NCBI GenBank assembly: GCA_023213315.1
Contig: JAKCPI010013962.1
Coordinates: 1-64,000, forward strand
DNA length: 64,000 bases
From: Euborellia annulipes
Taxonomy: Eukaryota; Arthropoda; Insecta; Dermaptera; Anisolabididae
Reading direction: 5' to 3'
The translations under genes and the position numbers were made by a program. The first letter of the stretch is position 1. Each line of letters begins with the position of its first letter. Shown piece after piece: positions 8,406 to 19,076 of the stretch. Below the pieces are notes generated by a model. It saw only the letters and a program-made list of their open reading frames with translations. It made no database searches and was not told the origin of the DNA.

Positions 8406-9081
8406 TGTAAGGGGTCGACACCCGGCTGACACGAATCTAGAGTAGGGGAAAATAACTTACACTAGTTAATATAAGGAGAAGATTTATTTTATGGAAAATT
8501 ATCTTTAAATCAGATTATGACAAATGATAAATTTAGAATACAAGAATTATTTAGACAATTAATAAATTTAGAATACAAGAATTATTTAGACAATTAATAA
8601 ATTTAGAATACAAGAATTATTTAGACAATTAATAAATTTAGAATACAAGAATTATTTAGACAATTCATAAATTTAGAATACAAGAATTATCTAGACAATT
8701 CATAAATTTAGAATACAAGAATTATTTAGACAATTCATAAATTTAGAATACAAGAATTATTTAGACAATTCATAAATTTAGAATACAAGAATTATTTACT
8801 TTAGAATTAATAACTTTAGAATTGGCCAATCCTACTCACTCATCGTAACACGATCTCCACTCCGCGATCTCAGCGCGATCGATTTATCACCACAAGTCAA
8901 ACCATCGATGTCTGTTCCATTTGAATATCAGTCAACGAGTGTCCCAGGCGTTTTTCCATTTGGACGTTTTTCTCACACCCACACAACAGCATTCTCACAC
9001 TGATAGGGAGATTCCCCCTCGCTTCCGTTAGTCAATGCATTTTTTCTAGGTCCCCAAAGGGGCTGCACCCACACTCTTACA
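8406..9081 (-). repeat. 5' LTR (676 bp)
   Basis: This is the upstream LTR in the minus-strand orientation of the element. It begins TGTAAG at 9081 and ends CTTACA at 8406. It holds eight copies of the 35-bp unit (about 8524-8805). It should carry the promoter and transcription start; I could not place a TATA box or initiator with confidence. Confidence 0.93.
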
Positions 9082-9394
9082 TATGTATTACGAAAAAAAC
9101 ACTCTCTATCTTAATTCAACTTTTACTAATGATCCAACTGTTTCGCCCATATAAAAGATAAATTTTAAACTTTTCACCATTACTGCTTAACCCTTTGAAC
9201 TATGAAAATTAGTATAATGGACTTTGAAATGAGAAAAGCCTGGCCTATTCATGTCCCTGTGTTGTTTCCTTTTAATATCCCTCTAGATTCTAGAATAATC
9301 TAGTCTTAATTACCTTCCAAGAAAATCATAATCCCTTTATGACGTCATACAGATTTGACTAATTAATGGTGATTAGTTCAACATACTTAAGCTC
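9082..9394. other. AT-rich flank, nothing recognised
   Basis: No coding potential, terminal repeat or RNA gene is apparent between the retrotransposon and the diverged repeat that follows. Confidence 0.5.
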
Positions 9395-9910
9395 ATTTAT
9401 CGTCAAGTATTATAATTCTGTTTGAAAAAAAAAGTTTGTTTTTTGCTTCTTTTTTTCGAAATATCTCAAAAACGGCTCACACTATTTTGATCAAAAAATG
9501 ATCGAAATCATGGCGTTTTGGTTCTAAAAGTCTGTCATAGAAAATATGATATTTTAAATGATATTAATTATTTTGTCAAAATATCTTTAAGTTAGTACGT
9601 TACCAAATTTTGTGTAAGCTCTAGCTCAAAAACAAGAGGTGAATATCAAAACAAAATTTTACCTTTAGCTTTATATATTGAGATTATGTGTTGATTAGAT
9701 TTTGGTTGAAGGGGTAATTAGTAAACATTAAAATTATAAAATTTTCAAACGAAAAAAATCAAGAAAAATGTAATGTCCATATAAATCCTAGACCCTTTGA
9801 TCGATTTGTACGAAATTTCGCATATTCACCCTATACGACCTTATGAAAATGCCTCACTGTCTTAAAGTGATAGTGGTCCAAAAACAGGCAGGAGGGGGTG
9901 GGGTTCAAAA
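9395..9910 (+). repeat. Diverged copy of the G-tract element family (left part)
   Basis: Contains ATATCTCAAAAACGGCTC, TGGCGTTTTGG, and GCTCAAAAACAAGAGGTGAA in the same order as the better copy at 11.8-12.1 kb (AAACGGCTGAAA, CATGGCATTTCGG, GCTCAAAAACTAGTGTGAA). It lacks the tandem G-tract array. Confidence 0.6.
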
Positions 9911-10300
9911 ATAAGTTAAAATGATAAACTTTTCAAACAAAAATGGAAGAAAGCTGATATTTAAAATAGAATATAGTCTCACATTTAAAAGAGGGGGTTC
10001 TTTCGTAATTGATTATAAATTATTTTTAATTAGTAGAGATTGTGGTGTTGGTGCAAGGTGAAACATCTTTAGTAAAGATAAAAGAAAATAAATATTATAT
10101 GCAATATTCATTTACAATGAGTTAAGGATTCTATGTCACTTGTTTCACGTTGAAATTAAAAAAATAAAAGATTTAAATTTTTCAATATATATATATTTCG
10201 AGCTGTAAGCTCATCTTCAGAAAGTACAGAATTATAACTAATACAAAATTTGTTTTGTTTTGGTTTAAAGGTGTTTATTTACATAAAAATTTTCATATAA
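9911..10300. other. AT-rich repeat debris
   Basis: Holds a module TTGGTGCAAGGTGAAACATC (10039) that recurs near 47121 and, diverged, near 57390. No gene seen. Confidence 0.5.
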
Positions 10301-11130
10301 TACTATATATATTTGTCTAGATTAATTTGCCGCAACGCTGACGTAATGCTGCCGAGAGAGAGCGCCATCGGTATATTTGCGGCAAATTTGAAATATAATC
10401 GTAATTTGGACTCAAATTTCGAAATGAAAGACTCCAATTGATTTTAAATTAAGAAACATTAAATATATTGATAATTATTACCCCCCCCCCCCCTTCACCA
10501 CTCAAAAATTAAATATTCAATTCGCTTTTCTTTGCGCACAGAAAAAGAAATCAATCACATCTTATTTGATTTATATATTATTTGTTTATTTTTTAATAAT
10601 TTGCCACTTTTTTATAATTTTTTAAAAATCTAAATTTTGTTATTCTTATTTTTTGATTTTTACAAAATTAAACGACTTAAGACACGCATGCCCATATGAG
10701 TTTCTCATTGCAATACTGGATGGAGCAGCCTGTCATACAAACAACACCTGATCTCTTTTAAATATTTGGAGCCTTATATCGATTATCGATCCCAAATTTT
10801 AAAAAAATGATATAATATAATTCTCCTCCTCACACGATACCACTTATTTAAATAAATCTATTTCCACACAAAAAATATCACAATGCTGTAGATTATAGAA
10901 AAAAAAATACTTCCAGATTCATATCTAGAGCCTCATTTCTGTAGCTGTGTCAGGACGAAAATGAGGCGAAACTTTTAAGAGACTATGTATTTTCGGGAGT
11001 TTACAGGTATACATTTGGAGTGTGGTTTTTTAAGAGGAATAAAATTTTTGGACCGAGACGCCGCCCGCCAGGGCACCAGCCCGGAGGGCCGAGCTTCGAG
11101 GGCGTGCCGAAGGCACGCACGAAAAGCTCG
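10301..11130 (+). mobile_element. Interspersed repeat copy A with GC-rich 3' hairpin (Helitron/Helentron-like?)
   Basis: Near-identical over its length to 55111-55941, and a deleted third copy ends at 15927. It starts TACTATATATATTT and ends with a GC-rich block after GAGGAATAAAATTTTTGGAC. The 3' end folds as nested hairpins: GCGTGCC-GAA-GGCACGC (11102-11118) inside CGAGCTT/AAGCTCG. All three copies end at GAAAAGCTCG followed by T. A fixed 3' end with a terminal hairpin and no long terminal inverted repeats suggests a rolling-circle element, but the canonical CTRR end is absent, so the class is open. The small ORF across it is not protein-like. Confidence 0.65.
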
Positions 11131-11773
11131 TATCATTATAGGAATGCACTCTCATAAATTTCTCCTTTAGGTCCAACGGTTTGGTCAGGGCTGTGTGACA
11201 CCCTATCTCGTAAATGTTTTATATAGAGAGATTAGTAGATACTCTATTCCGTTGTCTTTAATTCGGATTTAATAACGATTCATATATATTTTCTAAAATA
11301 TTTAAATAGTCATAATAAAAGTGTAATCTTCTCCTCTATGAGTATTTCCCATATGTATTATGTTTGATACTAAAAGCCTTTGGTACGAAAACATAGATGA
11401 AATTAATTTTATTTAATTTATAGTTGATGTTTTAACAATTGATTAAAGGGATAAAAATAAAAAAAATAAGAAAGATTAGTTGGGATAATGGTTTTGCTTC
11501 TCCAACCGAATGTGAGGCGTAGGCGAAGTGGCTGGCCTGACCACTGGTTCTCTGGGCTAAAAATATACTAAACAAGAGTGTGCGATTAGCGCTCAGGGCT
11601 TAGGCAAAGCCCTTAAATTGACAGAGAGTATTGCCAGCCAGCCAATGATCCCTATCAATTCCCTAAGGGGCCTAAAATATCAAAAATAAACTGGTTCTAA
11701 TTCAATAATGGTCAAAGAAAAATATGACTCTTTGAAAAGACTTTAAGATAATTTGAAATTCTGCTTAATTTTT
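11131..11773. other. Unassigned stretch with a GC-rich island
   Basis: Mostly AT-rich. At about 11505-11680 a GC-rich segment carries internal pairings such as GGGCTTAGGC/AAGCCCT and GGCTGGC/GCCAGCC. It has no tRNA boxes and no ORF. Identity unknown. Confidence 0.4.
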
Positions 11774-13212
11774 TACTTTACCATACAGGGTATGGTCAAG
11801 TATTGTAATCGTGCATGAAAAAAGTGTTTTTTTCCTTCTTTTTTTCAAAATATCTAAAAAACGGCTGAAACTATTTCGATTAAAAAAATTGAGCGAAACC
11901 ATGGCATTTCGGTCTACAAAAAAGCTCTAATAAGTGAACATCGAAAAAATTATATTTTTCGAGATAATAATTGTTTTGTCAAAATGTCTGTTAGTTAGTC
12001 TGTGCGTTACCAAATTTTTGTGGACGAGCTAGCTCAAAAACTAGTGTGAATATCGAAACCAAATTTCACACGTAGTTTTGGTCCATTGAGATTAAGAGCT
12101 GATTAGATTTTGGTGCATATCGACCCAAAATTAAGGGGGGTGGAGGGGGGGGGGTTAAAAATTAAAAATCTAGGTCGTTTGAGCAAACTCAACCAAATTT
12201 TGTATACATAATCAGTGGACCCCCAGAAGTCTAAAAATGCAAAAACTAACCGCCCAAAATGGGGGGGGGGGGGGGGGTCAAAAAATGAAAATCTTGGCCA
12301 TTTACCAAACTCAACCAAATTTTGTATACATAATCAGTGGGCCCCCAGAAGTCTAAAAATGCAAAAACTAACCGCCCAAAATGGGGGGGGGGGGGGGGGT
12401 CAAAAAATGAAAATCTTGGCCATTTACCAAACTCAACCAAATTTTGTATACATAATCAGTGGACCCCCAGAAGTCTAAAAATGCAAAAACTAACCGCCCA
12501 AAATGGGGGGGGGGGGGGGGTCAAAAATGAAAATCTTGGCCATTTACCAAACTCAACCAAATTTTGTATACATAATCAGTGGACCCCCAGAAGTCTAAAA
12601 ATGCAAAAATCTAACCGCCCAAAATGGGGGGGGTCAAAAAATGAAAATCTTGGCCATTTACCAAACTCAACCAAATTTTGTATACATAATCAGTGGACCC
12701 CCAGAAGTCTAAAAATGCAAAAACTAACCGCCCAAAAATGGGGGGGGGGGGGGGTGGAAAAATGAAAATCTTGGCCATTTACCAAACTCAACCAAATTTT
12801 GTATACATAATCAGTGGACCCCCAGAAGTCTAAAAATGCAAAAACTAACCGCCCAAAATGGGGGGGGGGGTAGGGTCAAAAAATGAAAATCTTGGCCATT
12901 TACCAAACTCAACCAAATTTTGTATACATAATCAGTGGACCCCCAGAAGTCTAAAAATGCAAAAACTAACCGCCCAAAATGGGGGGGGGGAGGGGGTCAA
13001 AAAATGAAAATCTTGGCCATTTACCAAACTCAACCAAATTTTGTATACATAATCAGTGGACCCCCAGAAGTCTAAAAATGCAAAAACTAACCCCAAACCT
13101 AACCCCCTCCCCTACATGATTATAATAATTTTATTAAATATTAATGTAAGTGAGGGGCCAGGTTGTATGGTAAAGTCAAGTGGATGGCCACATCAGAACA
13201 CGTCAGCTTATT
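11774..13212 (+). mobile_element. G-tract element, copy 1 (full, with expanded tandem array)
   Basis: Both ends carry ACTTTACCATACA in inverted orientation (11775 and about 13180), with a further end segment GGCCACATCAGAACACGTCAG. The left third resembles 9395-9910. Other copies: 34201-34735, 41031-41588, 42943-43351 and the palindrome at 47806-49052. Short ORFs across it arise from the tandem array and are not conserved proteins. A non-autonomous DNA element is likely; no transposase is present. Confidence 0.7.
12203..13092. repeat. ~121-bp tandem array with long G-tracts (about 8 units)
   Basis: ATAATCAGTGG recurs starting at about 12209, 12331, 12453, 12573, 12687, 12808, 12929 and 13050 (spacing 114-122). 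Each unit contains a run of 7 to 18 Gs following CCGCCCAAAAT. Length differences between units come almost entirely from the G-run. The runs could form intermolecular or inter-unit G-quadruplexes. Confidence 0.93.
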
Positions 13213-13439
13213 TTATTTAGAGATGAACAGTTTGTTGTACGAATATAGAGCTACAGGCATAGAAATGTAAATTTAAAAATTTTAATAATAATCAAAACAC
13301 ACAGCGTTGCCCGGGATAAATTCGAAAATTGGCTTGGCCGTATACAGTACGCTATTTACACGAACCATTTCGAGCCAATTTTTGCTCCCCTGCAGTTCGG
13401 AACCCATTTGAGATACAAAGCTGAAATTATTAATTATTA
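13213..13439. other. AT-rich, nothing recognised
   Basis: No ORF, RNA or terminal repeat seen. Confidence 0.4.
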
Positions 13440-13612
13440 ATTGATTATAAATTAAAAATTAACTAAGCCAGACACTTTTAGGAGAGGAAACCCTAAAGTT
13501 GCATTTTTTTTATTTGAACAAAAATGCAACTTTAGGGTTGTCTGGCTCAGTGTTGCCCCCCCCCCCTAAAAGTGTCTGGCTTAGTTAATTTTTAATTTAA
13601 AATCAACTTAAC
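13440..13612. repeat. Nested palindrome (~170 bp)
   Basis: Outer arms AACTAAGCCAGACACTTTTAG and CTAAAAGTGTCTGGCTTAG pair, enclosing inner arms CCCTAAAGTTGCATTTTT and AAAAATGCAACTTTAGGG. The CAGACAC..TA core resembles CAGACACCCCTAAAC in the neighbouring fold-back at 13849. Probably a small MITE. Confidence 0.75.
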
Positions 13613-13848
13613 TGTCGAATAGTATTTGTTGGATTTTGAATCAAACACTTTTTTTTGGCGAACATTTTTTTACAACTTTCTCCTATGCGCAGTAGCAGCA
13701 GTACCCAGGTAGATCAGGAAAACAGCCGATTCCCTACTCATCTATGCTATTAATACCTCTAGGTGAAATATCTACTTGAATCAAACACTTCATGAAAAAT
13801 GGGTCATGGGCTCTTGGACTATAACTAGAGAAATCGATGGTATACTTG

Positions 13849-14729
13849 TAGCCCAAGAGCCCATGACGGCCAGACCTTCGTTATTTTATAAAAGCTGAAA
13901 GTTTTTCTGTGCATGTCCCCTATACAGGTAAGAACGACCAGCGACTATAGAGTTTGGGTTGTGGTTACTTTGGCAGGTAACAGGTAATAAAGGTGTATAA
14001 AATAGTACTTTAAATTCGTTAAAGTATAAAGCTCAATTTTTTTATATTTTCTTCGGGATAACTTTAGAAATCTCGTCATCCATTGCCGGACACTTATGAC
14101 AGTTGCTACCCCCTGCCAGACACCCCTAAACTTTAATAAATTATAATTATACTTTCGTTATAATATAAAAGATAAATTTTATATATGTTACTTGGCGACC
14201 TATAAAAAAATGTTACCTCAATAGGCGGACAGTTTTAATGGTTTTTACATAGATTTTTGACATTTCGGTTATTATTGATAACCATTGGTGAAGACATGGA
14301 GGAATCGTCTTAAAATCAAAAATAACCATCGATTCTTATCTAATACTAGAGGAATAACCTTATTGCATTCCATTTTTGTTGTTTTGACTATTAATGGCAA
14401 CCTCTACTGAAAACGTGGAAGAATCGACTTAAAATCAAAAGAAAGTTTAGGGGTGTCTGGCAGGGGGTAGCAACTGTCATAAGTGTCCGGCAATGGATGA
14501 CGAGATTTCTAAAGTTATCCCGAAGAAAATATAAAAAAATTGAGCTTTATACTTTAACGAATTTAAAGTACTATTTTATACACCTTTATTACCTGTTACC
14601 TGCCAAAGTAACCACAACCCAAACTCTATAGTCGCTGGTCGTTCTTACCTGTATAGGGGACATGCACAGAAAAACTTTCAGCTTTTATAAAATAACGAAG
14701 GTCTGGCCGTCGTGGGCTCTTGATCTATT
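13849..14729. mobile_element. Fold-back element, ~285-bp inverted arms
   Basis: Left arm 13852-14134 is the reverse complement of right arm 14441-14722 (for example GACGGCCAGACCTTCG at the outside and CCAGACACCCCTAAAC at the inside). The ~305-bp centre is similar to the 118-bp repeats at 46628. The host sequence on both sides (ATCGATGGTATACTTG and CCTCTCATGAAACTGG) is continuous at 17100-17120, so that locus shows the empty site. No coding capacity. Confidence 0.85.
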
Positions 14730-14992
14730 GCCTCTCATGAAACTGGCTCTTCAATCTCATTCATTTCCTATTTTCCATATGATTCTCCACCTTCTCAGGG
14801 TCACAAGTTTTAATTTAATCTTTCTAAAGGCGAAACGTAAGTAATAATAATAATAACAATGTTTATTCAATGAAACATACATAATAAATAAAAGAAAAAA
14901 ATACAAACACATTTTACTCATGGTCGACTCGACCGTTTGAGTGAGTGAGTATAATAATTATATAATCATGCATTTAATAGATACAATAATAA
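14730..14992. other. Host repeat right part plus AT-rich DNA
   Basis: 14730-14842 matches 17106-17221 (CCATATGATTCTCCA, AAAGGCGAAACGTAAG). After that (TAA)n-like sequence and nothing recognised. Confidence 0.5.
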
Positions 14993-15130
14993 TACTATAT
15001 ATATTTATCTAGATTAATTTGTAACAACGCTTAGAGAAATTTCTCTAAAAAAATTACCCTCTTGCCTAGAATCGAACCGACGAACTCTTGAACTATGGTC
15101 ATCAGCTCTAACCACTAGACCAATGTCACA
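14993..15130 (-). repeat. Start of repeat copy C with a tRNA-like segment
   Basis: 14993-15020 matches the beginning of copies A and B. On the minus strand 15128-15065 reads TGGTCTAGTGGTTAGAGC, a good A-box, and later GGTTCGATTCT, a B-box. The acceptor and T-stem do not close properly, so this is a tRNA-derived (SINE-like) relic, not a tRNA gene. Confidence 0.5.
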
Positions 15131-15499
15131 TTAATATTTATATCTTGATTTCTTTTACTAAAACTATATATTTTTGATTTAGACTTTGTGTCTAGATAAT
15201 ATTGTATTCATTTGAACTCGAATGAAAATGAAAAAACACCAATAGATTCATGCGCGGATCCAGGGGGGCGACGTGGGGCGAGACCGCCCCCCCCCCTCCC
15301 CAAAGCATTGGAGATCAATATTTTTTATATGTTTATTTAATTTTTTTATAACATAAAAATTTTAAAATTGAAGAAAATAAAGTTCTATGTGAGGGGAGGC
15401 GCTCTGCCCCCCCTCCCCGCTTGGAAATTCGATCGCGACACACTTCCGAGATCAAAAGTAGATCTTATACCGGCGACCGCCCCCCCCCCCCCAAACAGA
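15131..15499. other. AT-rich DNA with two C-tracts, nothing coding
   Basis: Contains CGGATCC(A)GG...CCGGATCCGCG-type inverted words near 15256 and 15500 (ATGCGCGGATCC / GGATCCGCGCCTG), which look like the ends of a small inverted-repeat element about 260 bp long. Confidence 0.45.
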
Positions 15500-15927
15500 G
15501 GTCTGGATCCGCGCCTGAATAATTTTAAATTAAGAAACATTAAATATATATTAATTAACGAGGCAAATTTGAAATATAATTCTCAGCTCGGATTTTAAAC
15601 TGATGGCTCCAATCGATTTTCATTAACCAGGCAAATTTGAAATATATATATTCGAATTTTGAAATGAAAGACTCCAATTCATTTTAAATTAAGAAACATT
15701 AAATATATTGATAATTGTCCTCCCCCCCCCCCCCCCCCCCTCGCCACTCAAAAATTAAAGATGCGAAACTTTTAAGAGACGATGTATTTTCGGTAGTTTA
15801 CGGGTATACATTTGGAGTGTGGTTTTTTAAGAGGAATAAAATTTTTGGACCGAGACGCTGCCCGCCAGGGCACCAGCCCGGAGGGCCGAGCTTCGAGGGC
15901 GTGCCGAAGGCACGCACGAAAAGCTCG
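15500..15927 (+). repeat. Repeat copy C, 3' part (deleted copy of 10301-11130)
   Basis: Shares AAATTAAGAAACATTAAATA, the C-tract followed by CACTCAAAAATTAAA, and the complete GC-rich 3' block ending GAAAAGCTCG. It lacks about 400 bp of the middle present in copies A and B. Confidence 0.75.
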
Positions 15928-16023
15928 TAATACAATAACTATAACAGTTTGTTCCAATAGATAATTAATAATTGAATTCAAGAATCAGCTGATATCTATA
16001 TTTCCATGAGCTTCTGCAGTATT

Positions 16024-16227
16024 TCACCAGGGCCCCCAATCCTTCCCATTAAGGCACTCAATGAACTCGGATCTGGACAATGCTTCCCTTCCAAAGAACC
16101 TCATTCGGTATTCCTTCAGTATGGGGCAAACCGAGACATAGTGAAAAACGTCCCTCTCTTCCCCTACATTGCATAATGAGCACTTCTTGATCTCCTTAGA
16201 GTATGAATACTTATTCAAGTAGAGCAA
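16024..16227 (-). pseudogene. Non-LTR retrotransposon ORF2 C-terminal fragment (CCHC tail)
   Basis: 67 codons with CSLCNVGEERDVFHYVSVCP, the C-x2-C-x8-H-x4-C knuckle found after the reverse transcriptase in Jockey/I-type LINEs, followed by the family-typical LSRSEFIECLNGKDWGPW. No reverse transcriptase domain is present upstream, so it is a short remnant, ending in a frame-disrupted tail near 15985. Confidence 0.7.
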
Positions 16228-16690
16228 TTTCTCCCCTCACTTTCACCAGCCAGCTAATGGAGTTATTATCTAGAGATCCAAATTTGAATTCTCCCCGGAG
16301 AATATAAGTTCATTATTTTATTTTATTTTAAATCAATAGACGGACAAAAGTGTCCTTGTACACAATAATACAATTGAAAATGTTTACAAAAGTCACAAAA
16401 ATAAATAAAGGTGAAGTGATACAAATCAATAATATACAAAAACTTTAAATAATCAAAAAAGATAATACAAACATTCATAAGATCAAACAATACATACAAA
16501 TCAATAAAATACAAAAACTTAAGAAATAATCACAAAAAGATATACAAATATACATAAGATCCAAAGAAAGAAAAACACAGAAAAACAACAAAAAAAAAAA
16601 CAATTACAATAACAAAAACAGAAACAAAACAAAATACAAATTAAGATTAAAATGTCACGGAGATATAACACTGGCAGACAGCAGGCAAGG
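16228..16690. other. A-rich low-complexity DNA
   Basis: Long A-rich, C-interrupted stretch (CAAAAACA-like words). Apparent ORFs here are low complexity and not credible. Confidence 0.5.
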
Positions 16691-16945
16691 CATCATCAAT
16701 CACAGGCTGGTCGATCTCTCAAAACAGATTGATTTTAGGGATTCTATAGGGTCATGGAAGATGTCAAGGCGATGCGAGATCCGATTAGCAGATCTCTGAA
16801 TTCGGTCAATCGCGTTGGCATAACCATAATTTGTGTTATGGAAGGGAATTTCAAATAGGTTATTTGACCTGGTTCTATGCGTGGGGAGTGATTTACACTA
16901 TCCAGCGGCAGCTCTTCTTCTAAATTTAAATTCCATCTCATTTTT
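16691..16945 (-). pseudogene. Possible LINE C-terminal remnant
   Basis: In one minus-strand frame the sequence encodes RTRSNNLFEIPFHNTNYG and then a DRIQRSANRISHRLDIF-like segment, resembling the extreme C-termini of LINE ORF2 proteins. The frame is broken by frameshifts and only about 60 residues can be read. Alternative: chance similarity. Confidence 0.4.
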
Positions 16946-16999
16946 TATTAAACTCATAATATAAACCGTGTCGATTTCCCCCATCCGTATATAGCGATG

Positions 17000-17221
17000 T
17001 TGATATCAAATTTGGTACCTCTAGGTGAAATATCTACTTGAATCAAACACTTCATGAAAAATGGGCCATGGGCTCTTGGACTATAACTAGAGAAATCGAT
17101 GGTATACTTGCCTCTCATGAAACTGGCTCTTCAATTCATTCATTTCCTATTTTCCATATGATTCTCCATTCTCAGGGTCACCAGTTTTAATTTAAGCGTC
17201 TTTTCTAAAGGCGAAACGTAA
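17000..17221 (+). repeat. Uninterrupted copy of the repeat that hosts the 13.8-kb fold-back
   Basis: Runs ACCTCTAGGTGAAATATC through GATGGTATACTTG directly into CCTCTCATGAAACTGG and AAAGGCGAAACGTAAG. This is the empty counterpart of 13751-13848 plus 14730-14842. Confidence 0.8.
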
Positions 17222-18000
17222 GTATGTTCTTATTAAAAGATTCATTGATTACTGTAATGAACACAATTTATAAAGTTAAATTGATTATAAATATGTTTAA
17301 TGAAAAATCGAATAAACAGAATCAATAAAACAAAACAATCAAAAACAAAGAATCTAAAACTATCAACAAAACAAAAGAGATTAAATAAAAGTAATTAATT
17401 AACATATTTAAATGTCTAGTGGCTTCAGGCTTCCACATTAAAGATACACACAAAGAAATTTAAATCTTTTCTAATTAAGCTGTTCTAAATTTGAGCAGCG
17501 TGTTAACTATATTTACATACTTATATGTGTATTTGAATAAATAAAATATCCTTTTTGCAGTTGCGCACATTATTCTGGATTACTTCTCATTCAGTTAAAT
17601 GCAAACTCTATAAAATGGCCATCTATTGTTATAAAAAGCTTTTTGTTTAAAATTCATAATTAAAAATAAATCCTATTATTGAAACAAGAGAGTATTTGAA
17701 ACACAAAACAAATAGGATATCATAATATTAAATAGCAAAGCTCATATAGTATACGAGCTTAATTCATTCTTATCATTTACTTTAAAAATTAAAATTTTGC
17801 TTTACAAGTCCAAGCTACATAACGTAATATATATTTTAATATAGAGCTCAAATATTAGACAATATTAATTTTGTATATATATAGAATTTAATATGATATT
17901 CACATGGATTAACATCTGATGAATTTATTATATTTATTAATTTTTATCTTGCTGATTCGTCAAAAAGATATATTAAAAAAAAAAAAAAAAAAAAACGAAA
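17222..18000. other. AT-rich intergenic DNA
   Basis: No ORF, RNA gene or inverted repeat detected. Confidence 0.5.
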
Positions 18001-18290
18001 AATCTTTCATGTAAATGTCAACTTACGGTGTTCCGATTTCAACCAAAAGCTTGCTGTACCCCTTCTAGCCTATATCGAGCTTAAGTTTCGAATTTCGTAG
18101 CTCTGAGATTTATGGTTGCGAAACGCAGGGGGGTACATTCTTACGTACGTAAACATCAACTTCCGGTACTTCTATTTTAGCCAAAATCTTGTGGTACTTC
18201 TTGTAGCCTCTAGATAGCTTAAGTTTCAAATTTCAAGGCTCTGCGACTTACCGAAGACGAGATATGAACGATTAAAATATTTATTTTGCG
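18001..18290. repeat. Two-unit diverged repeat, also at 41590-41690
   Basis: Words CCAAAAGCTTGCTGTACCCC, AAGTTTCGAATTTCGTAGCT and TTATGGTTGCGAAAC recur in the same order at 41597-41685. Within this region a second diverged unit (about 18140-18260) repeats the pattern. Confidence 0.65.
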
Positions 18291-18398
18291 ACATGACTAA
18301 TTTACACCCCCTTCCTTTATTTCAATCGGATTAAAAATTTGACACAACTAATAACTCATGAGACTTGATAAGTACACCAATTTTTAGCGAAAACCGAT

Positions 18399-18401
18399 TG
18401 G

Positions 18402-18435
<34 letters not shown>

Positions 18436-18560
18436 CAAGAATTGCTCGTTTAATATTATAAGAAAGATATAGTCTCAAACAAATAAATAATATATATACA
18501 TATGGTATATATATTTGATATATGTGTGTATGTTTATTTGCATCAAGCCGAGGACAACTC
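18399..18560. repeat. (TA)n microsatellite and hammerhead fold-back outer arm
   Basis: TA repeats at 18403-18437 are followed by ATGTTTATTTGCATCAAGC and a CTTGTTTCTCTTT segment, the outer arm of the fold-back family seen at 32741 and 44649. The hammerhead core itself is absent. Confidence 0.65.
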
Positions 18561-19076
18561 CTTGTTTCTCTTTATTTAGCATAATGTTATCTTATTATTA
18601 TCCCCAATAAACGTTTAAACATATGATCATTATTTTATTTTTTTCATTGAAGGACTTTCACCATCTTGATGAAAAACTAATATTTGTTAGAATAATATAT
18701 TCGGAGTAACTTAAAAAAAAATTGAAATTATTTACCTCTTAGTTTTGATAAAAAACAAAAAAAAACATATTTGGGCGATTATTTTTAGTGGAGGGGATAT
18801 AAGCACAATGGCTTGGAAACGATCCGGCAAGTATGTGTGTATCCATATAGAGATTTCGTAGTGTGAGTGGACAGTCACGTTAAAAAACATAACCTAAAAT
18901 TTTAGTTCCGTTCATATTTATAGAGTGGTTACGAGGCTAAAACTTTTTGTGTGGATTGTCGCGAAAGAACCTCCTTAATATTTAACACAGGAGAAGGCAA
19001 TGGGAAACCACCATTTTTCTAAAAAATTTTGGTATCCTCGAATCTTATTCTTTTTTCAATAATATTTTTCTTTAAA
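18561..19076. other. AT-rich DNA with a LINE/SINE-tail word
   Basis: At 18991 AGGAGAAGGCAATGGGAAACC resembles the 3' region of RTE-related elements and occurs inverted near 60358. Nothing coding. Confidence 0.4.

Larger units (their letters stand above)
120..9081 (-). mobile_element. Ty3/gypsy LTR retrotransposon, gag-pol-(env remnant), near-intact
   Basis: The element runs right to left. Two nearly identical LTRs (676 and 747 bp) bound an internal region with a primer-binding site, gag, an overlapping pol and a degraded env-like segment. LTR ends read TGTAAG...CTTACA. The LTRs differ mainly by two units of an internal 35-bp tandem repeat, one G and a few substitutions, so the insertion is young. 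Gag and pol are open throughout. The flanks (115-119 and 9082-9086) show no 4-5 bp target duplication, so recombination or flank change is possible. The env-like tail places it near the errantivirus-type gypsy elements of insects, by inference from family layout. Confidence 0.95.

Noticed and set aside
115..9087. Target-site duplication for the gypsy element
   Set aside because: AATTA on the left and TATGT on the right do not match.
12103..12765. Several 60-140 codon frames over the G-tract array, on both strands
   Set aside because: They simply translate the ~121-bp repeat and its G-runs; frame and length change with G-run length.
12203..13092. Regularly spaced repeats resembling a CRISPR array
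   Set aside because: No unique spacers; each full unit is repeated, and the genome is eukaryotic.
15065..15128. Possible tRNA gene on the minus strand
   Set aside because: A- and B-boxes are present but the acceptor and T-stems do not pair.
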